A stretch of 25,074 nucleotides of DNA. It comes from a virus. The notes beneath the pieces were generated by a model. It searched no databases and had not been told where the DNA came from. It saw only the letters and a list, made by a program, of their open reading frames with translations. Where the stretch lies: positions 1-25,074 of IMG/VR virus record IMGVR_UViG_3300007541_000199; one strand, written 5' to 3'. Below are positions 15,465 to 21,629 of this stretch, piece after piece (position 1 is the stretch's first letter; every line of letters starts with the position of its first letter). The position numbers and the translations under genes are program-made.

Positions 15465-16112
15465 TTAAACGACGGTAATCTTACCGAAAGCGTTGGAAGC
15501 AGCTGCTGAGTAAGGTGCCATTGCTGACAGCACACCAGCATTAGGCTGATTAGACAAGTAAGCGAGCTGAGCCAAGGAGGTTGCTACAGCGGTCTCCTGG
15601 TTAATCTGAGCAGTGGTAATGTTTTGCCACGCTGCGATCTTCTGCTTCTCGATCTCTCGACGACTAACCTCCTGTTGTTTTTGGAGAGCGTTTTTAGTGA
15701 ACGCGTCAACGCGAGTGATAGCTGCCTGAGTCTCCAGATCGATCTTTTCCTTTAAGTAAGGAATAGAAGAGATACGTTCTTGAAGACGAACCAGATCTTC
15801 TAGAGCTGCTTGCTGAGCATCCGATTGTGCTCCTGCATCCGCACTGCCACCCGGTGTGTTCGTGGGCTGGGGGTCAAAAGCGCCCGGAGGCGGCTCAGGA
15901 GGTAAAGAAGAAGCCCAGTTAGGTTGAGGAGAACCCCCAGCACTTTGATTTTGAGATGCACGAAATGCATCCAAAGCTTTTACAAGCTCTTCTTCCGTGC
16001 TTAGAGCAAACGGACTCTTAACCGCAGGCACTCCAGGGACGGCGCTTAAAGCTCCGCCAAAAGGATCGCCTTGCCGATCAAAGGAAAAGAGAGGAGAAGG
16101 AGTGTAGGTCAT
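15465..16112 (-). CDS. Probable virion protein, disordered N-terminus and coiled-coil body (215 aa)
   Basis: Residues 1-95 are Pro/Ser/Gly/Ala-rich with little predicted order. From about 98 to 175 there is a long charged helix (ALEDLVRLQERISSIPYLKE through KQQEVSRREIEKQKIAAW), and the end is Ala/Asn/Ser-rich. No motif or membrane helix is evident. Its place in a run of six closely packed genes with similar composition suggests an internal virion or assembly protein. The function is not recognised. The start follows the previous stop by 2 bases. Confidence 0.55.
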   Translation of the reverse strand: MTYTPSPLFSFDRQGDPFGGALSAVPGVPAVKSPFALSTEEELVKALDAFRASQNQSAGGSPQPNWASSLPPEPPPGAFDPQPTNTPGGSADAGAQSDAQQAALEDLVRLQERISSIPYLKEKIDLETQAAITRVDAFTKNALQKQQEVSRREIEKQKIAAWQNITTAQINQETAVATSLAQLAYLSNQPNAGVLSAMAPYSAAASNAFGKITVV

Positions 16113-16114
16113 GA

Positions 16115-16735
16115 TTAGTAAGTTTTTATAGCTTCAGCAAGAACATTCTCATAGCTAGGAGTATAAGCGATATTCTGAGCGATACTCCCTAAACCTTGAG
16201 CAGCTGCAGTTCCATAAGTACCCATAGCACGAGCAATCTCAGGGCGAGTTGCTTCTTCTACTGCAAGACGTGCTCTTTGAAGCTCACGCTGGCCCGCTTG
16301 GGCAGCGGATTCACGTAACTCATTCTCACGATTACGGATAATTGAGTCAGCATCTAAGTAGTCGTAATTGCCGCCGGCAGCATTCAAGAGGGAACGGCGA
16401 TAGTTTTCCTCGCTGACATAGCGACGAATCTCCTTTTCGTCTTGTAGGGTAATCATGAATTTTGAGCTCGAACTCCCCTGAGGCTCCGAAGGAGTAACAC
16501 CGCCAGGAGCGAGAAGAGACCCAAGTAAATTAGTACCTCCTTCAGCCAGTAAATTCATCAACAAAGCGCGGCCAAACTGACCTGCGGCAGGAGCAGCAGC
16601 GGCGGCAACAGGAGCAGCAAGAGCAGGTAAGGCCACGTCAGCGTAATCCGAAGGAACTTGGACAAGATTTGTACGAGGTCCCGTAATCGAGCTAGTAGCT
16701 GCGTTCGGGTTTGGGATATACCTATATAAGGACAT
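16115..16735 (-). CDS. Probable virion protein, Ala-rich (206 aa)
   Basis: A hydrophobic Ala/Pro-rich stretch at about 35-52 and a Leu/Gly-rich stretch at about 57-79 (LLMNLLAEGGTNLLGSLLAP) could be weakly membrane-active. The C-terminal half is charged helix (RNRENELRESAAQAGQREL) followed by a Gly/Ala/Tyr-rich end. The start is well supported: ATG overlaps the upstream stop (TAATG) and a GGAGG lies six bases before it. Composition matches the two genes that follow, so these three may be parts of one internal structure. No family is recognised. Confidence 0.55.
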   Translation of the reverse strand: MSLYRYIPNPNAATSSITGPRTNLVQVPSDYADVALPALAAPVAAAAAPAAGQFGRALLMNLLAEGGTNLLGSLLAPGGVTPSEPQGSSSSKFMITLQDEKEIRRYVSEENYRRSLLNAAGGNYDYLDADSIIRNRENELRESAAQAGQRELQRARLAVEEATRPEIARAMGTYGTAAAQGLGSIAQNIAYTPSYENVLAEAIKTY

Positions 16736-16968
16736 TAGGAACCTCCGGGATTGTCATAACGTGTGCCGCTAGGAGGCTTCTTAATTGATTTTAGGGTATC
16801 GTCACCCTGATTATCAATAATTAAACCCCCTTTTTGCTCAGCCGAAGGCATAGCAGCTGTTTGCGGAAAATTAGATGCAAGATACATCTGCAGGAATCCC
16901 TGAGCGTTTAACTCAGGGGAGAGCCTGCGGACATCTCGTTCTCGAAGCTGATTTTCGCGCGGGGTCAT
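16735..16968 (-). CDS. Small hypothetical protein (77 aa)
   Basis: The N-terminus is highly charged (TPRENQLRERDVRRLSPEL), the middle holds a short hydrophobic stretch (GFLQMYLASNF), and the end is polar and Gly/Pro-rich. The ATG follows the previous stop by one base and the stop overlaps the next start, so the gene belongs to the coupled run. Its function is not recognised. Confidence 0.6.
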   Translation of the reverse strand: MTPRENQLRERDVRRLSPELNAQGFLQMYLASNFPQTAAMPSAEQKGGLIIDNQGDDTLKSIKKPPSGTRYDNPGGS

Positions 16969-16969
16969 A

Positions 16970-17473
16970 TCAACCTAAGTTTTGATAGGCCACGGAGGGG
17001 GGAATGTGGCTAGAGCAAGGCGCATTAAGCACCGAATAGTTACCTCCCAAATTGGGAGTGTCGTACTCGAGAGGCCGTTGAGATGAAAGCTGATCAGCTT
17101 GCATTTCACCTTGTTCTTCTTGTTGCTGTAAAAGCATGAGGATGTACTCAGCCATCTCCGGATCCTGCTCAAGGATCATGAGCAGTTCCTGGAGGTACAT
17201 ATCCTCTTCAGGATCAACGGGCTCAGTCTGTAAACGAGACGCTAACCGAGCCTTTTCCATAGGCTGAGTTACATCAGGCATTACGTTCAAAGAACGGGTA
17301 GCCCCTGTGTAAATACCATCGGCTTCCTGCCCCGGCATAGGAGGAAGGGCAGTGCCAAACCGGCGAAGAACTGCAGCAGTTGCAGGAGTAGCAGCAGCCA
17401 TCTCGGCAGGGGTTTCCGGAACAGGAAGCCCTAAAACTCGAGCGGCTAGCTCATAGTCAGCCTTACTAAACAC
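16970..17473 (-). CDS. Hypothetical protein with acidic Met/Leu/Gln-rich helix (167 aa)
   Basis: The start is GTG and overlaps the end of the XRE-type gene by 8 bases. Residues 1-45 are Ala/Pro-rich after a short helix (SKADYELAARVLGLP). A strongly acidic helix follows at about 85-125 (PEEDMYLQELLMILEQDP), then a Gln/Glu stretch and a polar tail. There is no catalytic or metal motif. Acidic helix-rich small proteins at the beginning of such runs may be chaperones or assembly factors, but this cannot be told from sequence. Confidence 0.55.
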   Translation of the reverse strand: MFSKADYELAARVLGLPVPETPAEMAAATPATAAVLRRFGTALPPMPGQEADGIYTGATRSLNVMPDVTQPMEKARLASRLQTEPVDPEEDMYLQELLMILEQDPEMAEYILMLLQQQEEQGEMQADQLSSQRPLEYDTPNLGGNYSVLNAPCSSHIPPSVAYQNLG

Positions 17474-17735
17474 CGGAGCACACCGTTACTGTTGATTCCA
17501 TTGTACTGTTAATGCCAAGTAAATCGCCGGGGTCACAAGATAAAGTCAGACACAACTTTTCAAGGACATCAGGAGAAGGTATATACGATGTATCTGAATA
17601 TATCTTTCTAGTTGTTGTAGGCGATAAGGAAGCGAGCTTGCTCAAAGCAAACGAGGAAATACGTTTGTCATCCAGCAGTTGCTTGAGGTTATTAAAAAGC
17701 CTGCCCTCTGCGGTGTATGAAGAGTAAAAAGGCAT
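17466..17735 (-). CDS. XRE/Cro-CI-type helix-turn-helix regulator (89 aa)
   Basis: Residues about 16-75 fit the compact HTH of the XRE superfamily: NNLKQLLDDKRISSFALSKL, recognition-helix region SPTTTRKIYSDT, then PSPDVLEKLCLTLSCDPGDL. It is the small single-domain type seen in many phages. I chose the start MPFYSSYTAEG because GGAAG precedes it; the open frame runs 43 codons further back but that part is hydrophobic and unlike an HTH protein. It is the first gene of the coupled virion-type run and overlaps the next gene by 8 bases, so it may control that run or other phage promoters. No dimerisation domain beyond the HTH is visible. Confidence 0.8.
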   Translation of the reverse strand: MPFYSSYTAEGRLFNNLKQLLDDKRISSFALSKLASLSPTTTRKIYSDTSYIPSPDVLEKLCLTLSCDPGDLLGINSTMESTVTVCSGV

Positions 17736-17787
17736 AGCAAACTTCCGTATTAGCGCAATAATAAAACTTTTAGAAAAAACCGTCAGC

Positions 17788-18561
17788 CTAAAAACCCAAG
17801 TGCTTGCGACGAACGAACTCAAGGTCGTAAGTAGTGAAGTCAATAGGAAACTCAGGGTTATCAAAGGGTGTTTTATAAGTCTCTCCCTCGATATGAGCCT
17901 GCCACGCTGGGCTCCATTTGTGATGTAAGTAGCGCTTATTTAACTCGTGCGCAACGTGGATAGCTTCAGCAATAGTGGTTTCAGAACGCCATGTCTGGCT
18001 TCCATCTGAATAGTCGTTCTTTTTAGCCCCGTGGTAATAACCATGCTCAAGGTCTAACACCCGTTTGATGTTGTCATGGATAAAACGCATACCGTAATCC
18101 ATGTCCTCGCAGTAGCCGGGATATAGGTTTTCATCAAACAGACCGTATCGCTGAACCATCCAGTCCTTCAAAAGAAAAATATCCCAACCGCCACCTGCAC
18201 CATGAACCGTGCCCACTTCGGGGTCCTGTGCTTTTTCGTGCATCTCCTCTAAAAAACCTGGCTCATACATAACGTCGTGATTACTGATCACCCAGTAAGG
18301 GGCTTTCATAAAAGATTTAATTATTAAATTCCAAGCACCAGAACAACCGATATTAGAAGGCATGTGCGTAACATGCACTTTCTTTACAAATGGATTCGAT
18401 AAATTGTGAACATTTTCTACCGCACTCGTAATCTGACCCCTACCGTTGTTATTAAATACAACAAAATTATCGACAGGGAAGTCGATGCTCATAAAGAGCC
18501 TATGTAGCCAATAGGGATTATTGACGATTGCTGTGCCGATAACAGGGATGGAAGAAGACAT
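17788..18561 (-). CDS. Glycosyltransferase, GT2-like, GT-A fold (257 aa)
   Basis: The sequence has the GT2 plan: first strand PVIGTAIVNNPYWLHRLFMS at 6-25, a strand DNFVVFNNNG at 31-40, SNIGCSGAWNLII at 69-81, the metal/nucleotide motif region WVISNHDVMYEPGFLEEM (His95-Asp96 in place of a strict DxD), and the acceptor-side motif FDENLYPGYCEDMDYGMR at 142-159. The ATG used here is two codons inside a TTG-initiated frame and has AAGG upstream. Acceptor and sugar are unknown. It lies between the zinc-ribbon gene and the XRE gene and is likely transcribed from the promoter near 19880. Confidence 0.82.
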   Translation of the reverse strand: MSSSIPVIGTAIVNNPYWLHRLFMSIDFPVDNFVVFNNNGRGQITSAVENVHNLSNPFVKKVHVTHMPSNIGCSGAWNLIIKSFMKAPYWVISNHDVMYEPGFLEEMHEKAQDPEVGTVHGAGGGWDIFLLKDWMVQRYGLFDENLYPGYCEDMDYGMRFIHDNIKRVLDLEHGYYHGAKKNDYSDGSQTWRSETTIAEAIHVAHELNKRYLHHKWSPAWQAHIEGETYKTPFDNPEFPIDFTTYDLEFVRRKHLGF

Positions 18562-18594
18562 ACCCAAAAACCTTATGGCAGCATAATAACAGAT

Positions 18595-18981
18595 TCAAAC
18601 AACTTCGAGCATCGAACAGTCGATAGCTGCGTAAGTTCCTTCTTCCGGAAAACCAAAGGAACAACCACTATTCACATAATGAACACAATTTAAGCAGGGA
18701 ACAGTTTTAACAGTTTCTGCTCTCTCAGACTTACTTAGTATGTTCTCAAAAGCAGTAAAACATTCTTTTAACTTTTTGTATTCTTTGTATGCCTCTTCAT
18801 TTATCTCGTATCTAGTTTCCCTATGGCCACAGCCTTCGCAACGGAAACGGCGGCGGGTAGCGTCTGTCGTCTTACGAGATTCGATAACAGAAGAAAGTTG
18901 TTTTTTGCAGGCAGAGCAGGGATGCTTTCTACTCAGTCCAATAAGTTGATTTGGGGTGTGAGCTTTTTTTTGAGCTGCCAT
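18595..18981 (-). CDS. NrdR-type zinc-ribbon protein with a second Cys cluster (128 aa)
   Basis: Residues 21-60 closely follow the zinc ribbon of NrdR: HPCSACKKQLSSVIESRKTT, then RRRFRCEGCGHRETRYE (Cys22, 25, 48, 51). NrdR itself continues into an ATP-cone, which is absent here. Instead a charged helix (62-92) leads to a second cluster, CLNCVHYVNSGCSFGFPEEG with Cys96, 99, 107 and 122, a pattern seen in small phage proteins of unknown role. A DNA-binding or protein-binding regulator is a fair guess. It lies just downstream of the tRNA-Leu gene on the same strand. Confidence 0.65.
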   Translation of the reverse strand: MAAQKKAHTPNQLIGLSRKHPCSACKKQLSSVIESRKTTDATRRRFRCEGCGHRETRYEINEEAYKEYKKLKECFTAFENILSKSERAETVKTVPCLNCVHYVNSGCSFGFPEEGTYAAIDCSMLEVV

Positions 18982-18992
18982 AAGATTCTTAA

Positions 18993-19078
18993 TGCTGCAG
19001 GCGGGACTCGAACCCGCAAGGGAGGAAACTCCCGACGCATTTTAAGTGCGATCCGTAGACCAATTCCGGCACTGCAGC
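18993..19078 (-). tRNA. tRNA-Leu (anticodon UAA)
   Basis: On the minus strand an 86-base class II tRNA can be folded: acceptor GCTGCAG/CTGCAGC (7 bp), D arm CCG/CGG with a GGTCTA-type loop, anticodon loop CTTAAAA with TAA at 19042-19044, a long variable arm GGGAG/CTCCC, and a T arm GCGGG/CCCGC with loop TTCGAGT. The long variable arm and UAA anticodon both point to leucine. The outermost anticodon-stem position is a T-T mismatch. The discriminator is A and CCA is not encoded. It reads UUA and UUG codons and may help the phage where the host decodes these poorly. Confidence 0.93.
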
Positions 19079-19086
19079 TTTGTGCC

Positions 19087-19236
19087 TCAACCAGAGGCAG
19101 TAGCACTATAGCGGCAGTCACCGCACTTACCGCAGTGAGCCCAAGTCTCATCGTGGGGCAACGGTTCCGTCCCGTACTCGAAGGTGTCGTAGTCCTCGTC
19201 GTTACGTGGGTCTTGGATCTCGTCAGATTGTTTCAC
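19087..19236 (-). CDS. Small acidic protein with Cys pair (49 aa)
   Basis: The start chosen is GTG at 19236, because AGGAG stands 7 bases before it; the open frame runs further back but only through the preceding gene. The sequence is very acidic (SDEIQDPRNDEDYDTFEYG) and ends in HCGKCGDCRYSATASG with three closely spaced Cys and a His, which may bind a metal. It overlaps the previous stop by 14 bases and ends 8 bases before the tRNA-Leu. Function unknown. Confidence 0.6.
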   Translation of the reverse strand: MKQSDEIQDPRNDEDYDTFEYGTEPLPHDETWAHCGKCGDCRYSATASG

Positions 19237-19450
19237 TGTTCTTCTCCTCTCGTTCTTTCTGGAGTCTAAGCCGCCGGGCGGAGTTAGCTCTCTTGGCATT
19301 GGAGGAACTGGAGCATACATAAGAACAGAAAGGGTCAACAACCACCTCGCGGTTTCGTTGCCTCTTTTTCCAATCTTTTAAACGTTGACCCTTCAGTTCG
19401 AAGGGTGTACCACACTCAGGACAAACACAAAACAAAACAGGCCGGGTCAT
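19223..19450 (-). CDS. Small zinc-finger-like protein (75 aa)
   Basis: A C-x2-C pair in FCVCPECGTPFELKG (Cys10, Cys13) is followed about 29 residues later by C-x3-C in FCSYVCSSS (Cys42, Cys46). This spacing fits a treble-clef or similar single zinc finger. The region between and after the pairs is strongly basic (KDWKKRQRNR, RRLRLQKER), suggesting nucleic acid binding. An AGGT lies 7 bases before the ATG. Similar short Cys4 proteins occur in many phages without a known role. Confidence 0.65.
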   Translation of the reverse strand: MTRPVLFCVCPECGTPFELKGQRLKDWKKRQRNREVVVDPFCSYVCSSSSNAKRANSARRLRLQKEREEKNSETI

Positions 19451-19537
19451 GCGGGTGACCTAACTACAGGCGTAGTATCCCGTGCCTAACTTGAGAGTGC
19501 AAGGGGCGTGTCACAAAATTAGCTGAGTCTCAAGAGA

Positions 19538-19840
19538 CTAGATATTCTCGTAAAGACGCACTTTCGTATTGGCCCACTTCTTACAGAAGATAAGCGCATT
19601 TGTATCAGGCTCACCATACTTAACTAAGTACATAGAAGTACACTGAGCAACCAAAGAGTTATAAGCTTGTTTTCTGGCGTTATCTCGCTCCATATTCTTA
19701 TGAAAGAAAGGAACGAACATAGAGCCTAACCAAATGAGAACTAAAGGAATAAAAACAATACGGAGCACAGCAGGGGTCTGCCAGATAACGGCTGCTCCGA
19801 GAAGATCTCTGCTGTCCAAACGAACTTTGGTATCAGTCAT
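19538..19840 (-). CDS. Small single-pass membrane protein (100 aa)
   Basis: A single hydrophobic helix is seen at about 24-46 (VLRIVFIPLVLIWLGSMFV), preceded by a soluble charged N-terminus and followed by a charged C-terminal half with two Cys. The function is not recognised; a holin, pinholin or membrane-modifying early protein are options. It is the first gene after a strong minus-strand promoter (19864-19892) with a predicted leader of about 17 bases, so it is likely expressed well and possibly early. A short AGTCTC/GAGACT hairpin sits at its stop, without a proper T run. Confidence 0.65.
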   Translation of the reverse strand: MTDTKVRLDSRDLLGAAVIWQTPAVLRIVFIPLVLIWLGSMFVPFFHKNMERDNARKQAYNSLVAQCTSMYLVKYGEPDTNALIFCKKWANTKVRLYENI

Positions 19841-19863
19841 GGTGTTCTTGTGATTACACAGTA

Positions 19864-19892
19864 AGCATAGACCATACGAGTAGGGTTGTCAA
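19864..19892 (-). promoter_or_regulatory. Strong sigma70-type promoter, minus direction
   Basis: Read on the minus strand, a perfect TTGACA (19887-19892) is followed by a 17-base spacer and TATGCT (19864-19869). This is the best consensus promoter I found in the window. It would start transcription near 19857, just before the 100-residue membrane protein, and could supply the genes running to the tRNA-Leu and beyond. Its -35 box overlaps that of the plus-direction promoter. Confidence 0.65.
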
Positions 19893-19913
19893 CCCCAAAA
19901 ATCCTGTTACCAT
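19886..19913 (+). promoter_or_regulatory. Sigma70-like promoter, plus direction, for the methyltransferase
   Basis: TTGTCA (19886-19891), a 16-base spacer and TACCAT (19908-19913) give a fair sigma70 promoter that would start just before the methyltransferase ATG at 19934. The TTGTCA overlaps the minus-strand TTGACA by five positions within GGGTTGTCAACCC. Confidence 0.45.
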
Positions 19914-19933
19914 GATGCCGCTGCCCGATACCT

Positions 19934-20653
19934 ATGACTGCCACAAAGCCTTCCTTTAAGGATCTTATGAACCAAATGAAGGAAGAGACTTCTGAAGCCA
20001 GGGTGGTTGTCGAAGGTAAACGGAAGCTAGACGATCGCTACACGTTTAATCAAACGTGGTATGACGCTCTGCTTAACACCGATATGGTGCTGCAGAACGA
20101 TCCTCAAGCCCGAGCCCTCCGGTTCGAGCAGGATACAAAGCGTCAGATCGTCGAAATTGGGGTTTACGAGGGGGCTTCGACCTGTTTCTGGTCGGATTTT
20201 TACCTCCTCCACCCTGAATCTCGTTTAATTTCGATCGATCCGTTCACAGGTAGCTCGGAACATCACGAAAAACCTGAAAACTACCCGGAATTGGCCAATA
20301 TCGAGCTGACAGCTCGTGGAAATATCGCCAAATCCGACAACGCAGCTAAGATTGAACTCATTAAAGGACTCAGCTGGGACATTTTTCCTGAGTTGAACCG
20401 TCGTTTTGGCCCTGAGCCTTGGATCGATCTCCTCTATATCGATGGAGCCCACGATCCGACCTCGGTTGCACGCGACACTATCCTTTATGTACCTATGGTT
20501 AAGCCCGGCGGCATCGTTCTTTTTGATGACTATGGTCACCCCGATGTCAAACGCGGTGTCGATTGCGCCCTGAACGCATTCGCATCGATGGAATTAGCCG
20601 TATTTACAGGTTGGCAACTCGCTTGCAAAGTCAGTGGCAAAGCCCAAGTATGA
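19934..20653 (+). CDS. Class I SAM-dependent methyltransferase (239 aa)
   Basis: The Rossmann-fold methyltransferase motifs are in order: motif I VEIGVYEGAS at 73-82, post-I LISIDPF at 98-104, the acidic strand IDLLYIDGAHDPTSV at 164-178, and KPGGIVLFDDYGHPDVKRGV at 190-209. This pattern fits the Methyltransf_24 type, which is common in glycan biosynthesis clusters, so sugar O-methylation is a likely role; a small-molecule or protein target cannot be excluded. The N-terminal 70 residues are helical and charged. It has its own promoter and runs against the surrounding genes; its 3' end overlaps the following small gene by 20 bases. Confidence 0.82.
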   Translation: MTATKPSFKDLMNQMKEETSEARVVVEGKRKLDDRYTFNQTWYDALLNTDMVLQNDPQARALRFEQDTKRQIVEIGVYEGASTCFWSDFYLLHPESRLISIDPFTGSSEHHEKPENYPELANIELTARGNIAKSDNAAKIELIKGLSWDIFPELNRRFGPEPWIDLLYIDGAHDPTSVARDTILYVPMVKPGGIVLFDDYGHPDVKRGVDCALNAFASMELAVFTGWQLACKVSGKAQV

Positions 20654-20894
20654 ACACAAAGGCCTCCGGTTCCCCATCGGAACCAAAGTAGGTCGTAAAA
20701 AAGTCTCCGCGACCCTACACCTCCCTAATAAAGAAGGAGTCGTAGTAGGTCACGGTGAGAAAAAGAACGCTGCTGGGGCGATTCAGCGCTTTTATATTGT
20801 TAAAACAACGAAGGGGGCCACGGAAGAATGGTCCCCTGGGATTGTTTACGAACTAGGCAACAGAGGGTCTGTGGATTTAATCGCTTTCGTATGA
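20634..20894 (+). CDS. Small basic beta-rich hypothetical protein (86 aa)
   Basis: The start is GTG inside the last codons of the methyltransferase gene. Alternating strands (KVGRKKVSATLHLP, GVVVGHGEKKN, RFYIVKTTKG, WSPGIVYELG) suggest a small beta-barrel of the SH3 or KOW type, which would fit a protein or nucleic-acid contact. No family is recognised. Its end overlaps a convergent minus-strand gene by 49 bases. Confidence 0.6.
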   Translation: MAKPKYEHKGLRFPIGTKVGRKKVSATLHLPNKEGVVVGHGEKKNAAGAIQRFYIVKTTKGATEEWSPGIVYELGNRGSVDLIAFV

Positions 20895-21082
20895 GCGAGA
20901 GCGGTTTCGCGGTCCACCCTCATATACATCTGCAGCTTGCGCTCATCGACGAGGTGCCACGAACTCACTGTGCTCTTCACACCCCAGGGCGCAGTGATCG
21001 TGATGCTCGAGTCTGGGTTCGAAGTAACTTCGAAGGCGTCCAGCACTTCATTGTCAATTGACGCCTTTTCAGCTTCGGTCAT
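20846..21082 (-). CDS. Small hypothetical protein (78 aa)
   Basis: The N-terminus is acidic and helical (TEAEKASIDNEVLDAF), followed by beta-like stretches (SSITITAPWGVKSTVSSWHL) and a mixed C-terminus. There is no membrane segment or metal motif. The ATG overlaps the TGA of the preceding gene (ATGA), which strongly supports a coupled gene. It converges on the plus-strand gene from the methyltransferase unit with a 49-base overlap. Function unknown. Confidence 0.6.
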   Translation of the reverse strand: MTEAEKASIDNEVLDAFEVTSNPDSSITITAPWGVKSTVSSWHLVDERKLQMYMRVDRETALAHTKAIKSTDPLLPSS

Positions 21083-21225
21083 GGCAGGATTTTGCTCAGG
21101 ATGAAGATGGACAGCAACGCCAGCAAAGCTGCTGATCCACTGATAACTAAGAATAGTCCTAAGGGATCGTGCTGGAAGTAAGTCGGCAGAAAACCTACCA
21201 ATTCCGGTTTGAGCGTGGGAATCAT
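21079..21225 (-). CDS. Tiny single-pass membrane protein (48 aa)
   Basis: The chosen start (MIPTLKPELVGFLPTYFQHD) stands 2 bases after the stop of the previous small gene, a better fit than a further upstream Met inside that gene. A long hydrophobic helix occupies about residues 22-46 (GLFLVISGSAALLALLSIFI) and ends in KILP. Function unknown; small hydrophobic proteins like this often act in lysis or in exclusion of other phages. The stop overlaps the next ATG. Confidence 0.6.
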   Translation of the reverse strand: MIPTLKPELVGFLPTYFQHDPLGLFLVISGSAALLALLSIFILSKILP

Positions 21226-21227
21226 TA

Positions 21228-21401
21228 TCAACGATTCCAATGTCTTATGACTCCAGCAACAATAAAGCAATTAGTAAGTAAGTATGTCGCGAAGATAACC
21301 GTGCGGATCCACGCAACTATATCCGCTTCCAGCTTGCGGTCTGACGCTTTTTCTCCCAGCGCTTTTGCCCATACATGAAAGAGTTTCGAGCGCTTGCCCA
21401 C
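21228..21401 (-). CDS. Small membrane protein, GTG start (57 aa)
   Basis: From GTG at 21401 the frame reads MGKRSKLFHVWAKALGEKAS, then a charged helix, then a hydrophobic helix at about 28-52 (VAWIRTVIFATYLLTNCFIV) and a short basic end (RHWNR). A basic N-terminus followed by one membrane helix is a clear gene-like pattern. It ends 2 bases before the start of the 48-residue membrane protein, giving three coupled genes in a row. No ribosome binding site is visible and the GTG sits in a short GCCC/GGGC hairpin, so the exact start is uncertain. Confidence 0.5.
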   Translation of the reverse strand: MGKRSKLFHVWAKALGEKASDRKLEADIVAWIRTVIFATYLLTNCFIVAGVIRHWNR

Positions 21402-21436
21402 TGGGCTTTTTTATTCAAGCTGGGTTGAGTTTAGCT

Positions 21437-21622
21437 CTAATCAACAACCAGTTCGCCATTGGCGTTCCACGTAAGATAGGCGGCCAATGGAATATGGCTA
21501 GGGCGTTCGGGCTTGATGTTGTGATTCGTAATACGCCCTTGCCCGGATAAGGCAATCAGCTTCCCAACCTCATCAACGATGTCGGGGCGAGGCTCGCCAA
21601 CCTCGAGATCCGGGATCCCCAT
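21437..21622 (-). CDS. Small hypothetical protein (61 aa)
   Basis: The sequence (MGIPDLEVGEPRPDIVDEVG, then a short helix, a basic NIKPERPSHIPLAAYLTW and the ending NANGELVVD) looks like a compact soluble domain, but no family is recognised. The ATG follows a long stem-loop by about 8 bases and has no Shine-Dalgarno sequence. An opposite-strand frame of similar length is judged a shadow because this one fits the operon direction. Confidence 0.5.
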   Translation of the reverse strand: MGIPDLEVGEPRPDIVDEVGKLIALSGQGRITNHNIKPERPSHIPLAAYLTWNANGELVVD

Positions 21623-21629
21623 TGCGAAG

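Noticed and set aside
18823-19269. A 148-codon plus-strand frame over the zinc-ribbon gene, the tRNA and the small Cys-rich genes
   Set aside because: It reads through a tRNA in antisense and through three better supported minus-strand features.
21396-21415. A short GCCC/GGGC hairpin with a T run on the plus strand, terminator-like
   Set aside because: The stem is only four base pairs and no plus-strand gene lies directly upstream for it to end.
21365-21550. A 61-codon plus-strand frame overlapping the minus-strand 61-residue gene
   Set aside because: The minus frame has a more protein-like composition and agrees with the direction of the surrounding coupled genes.
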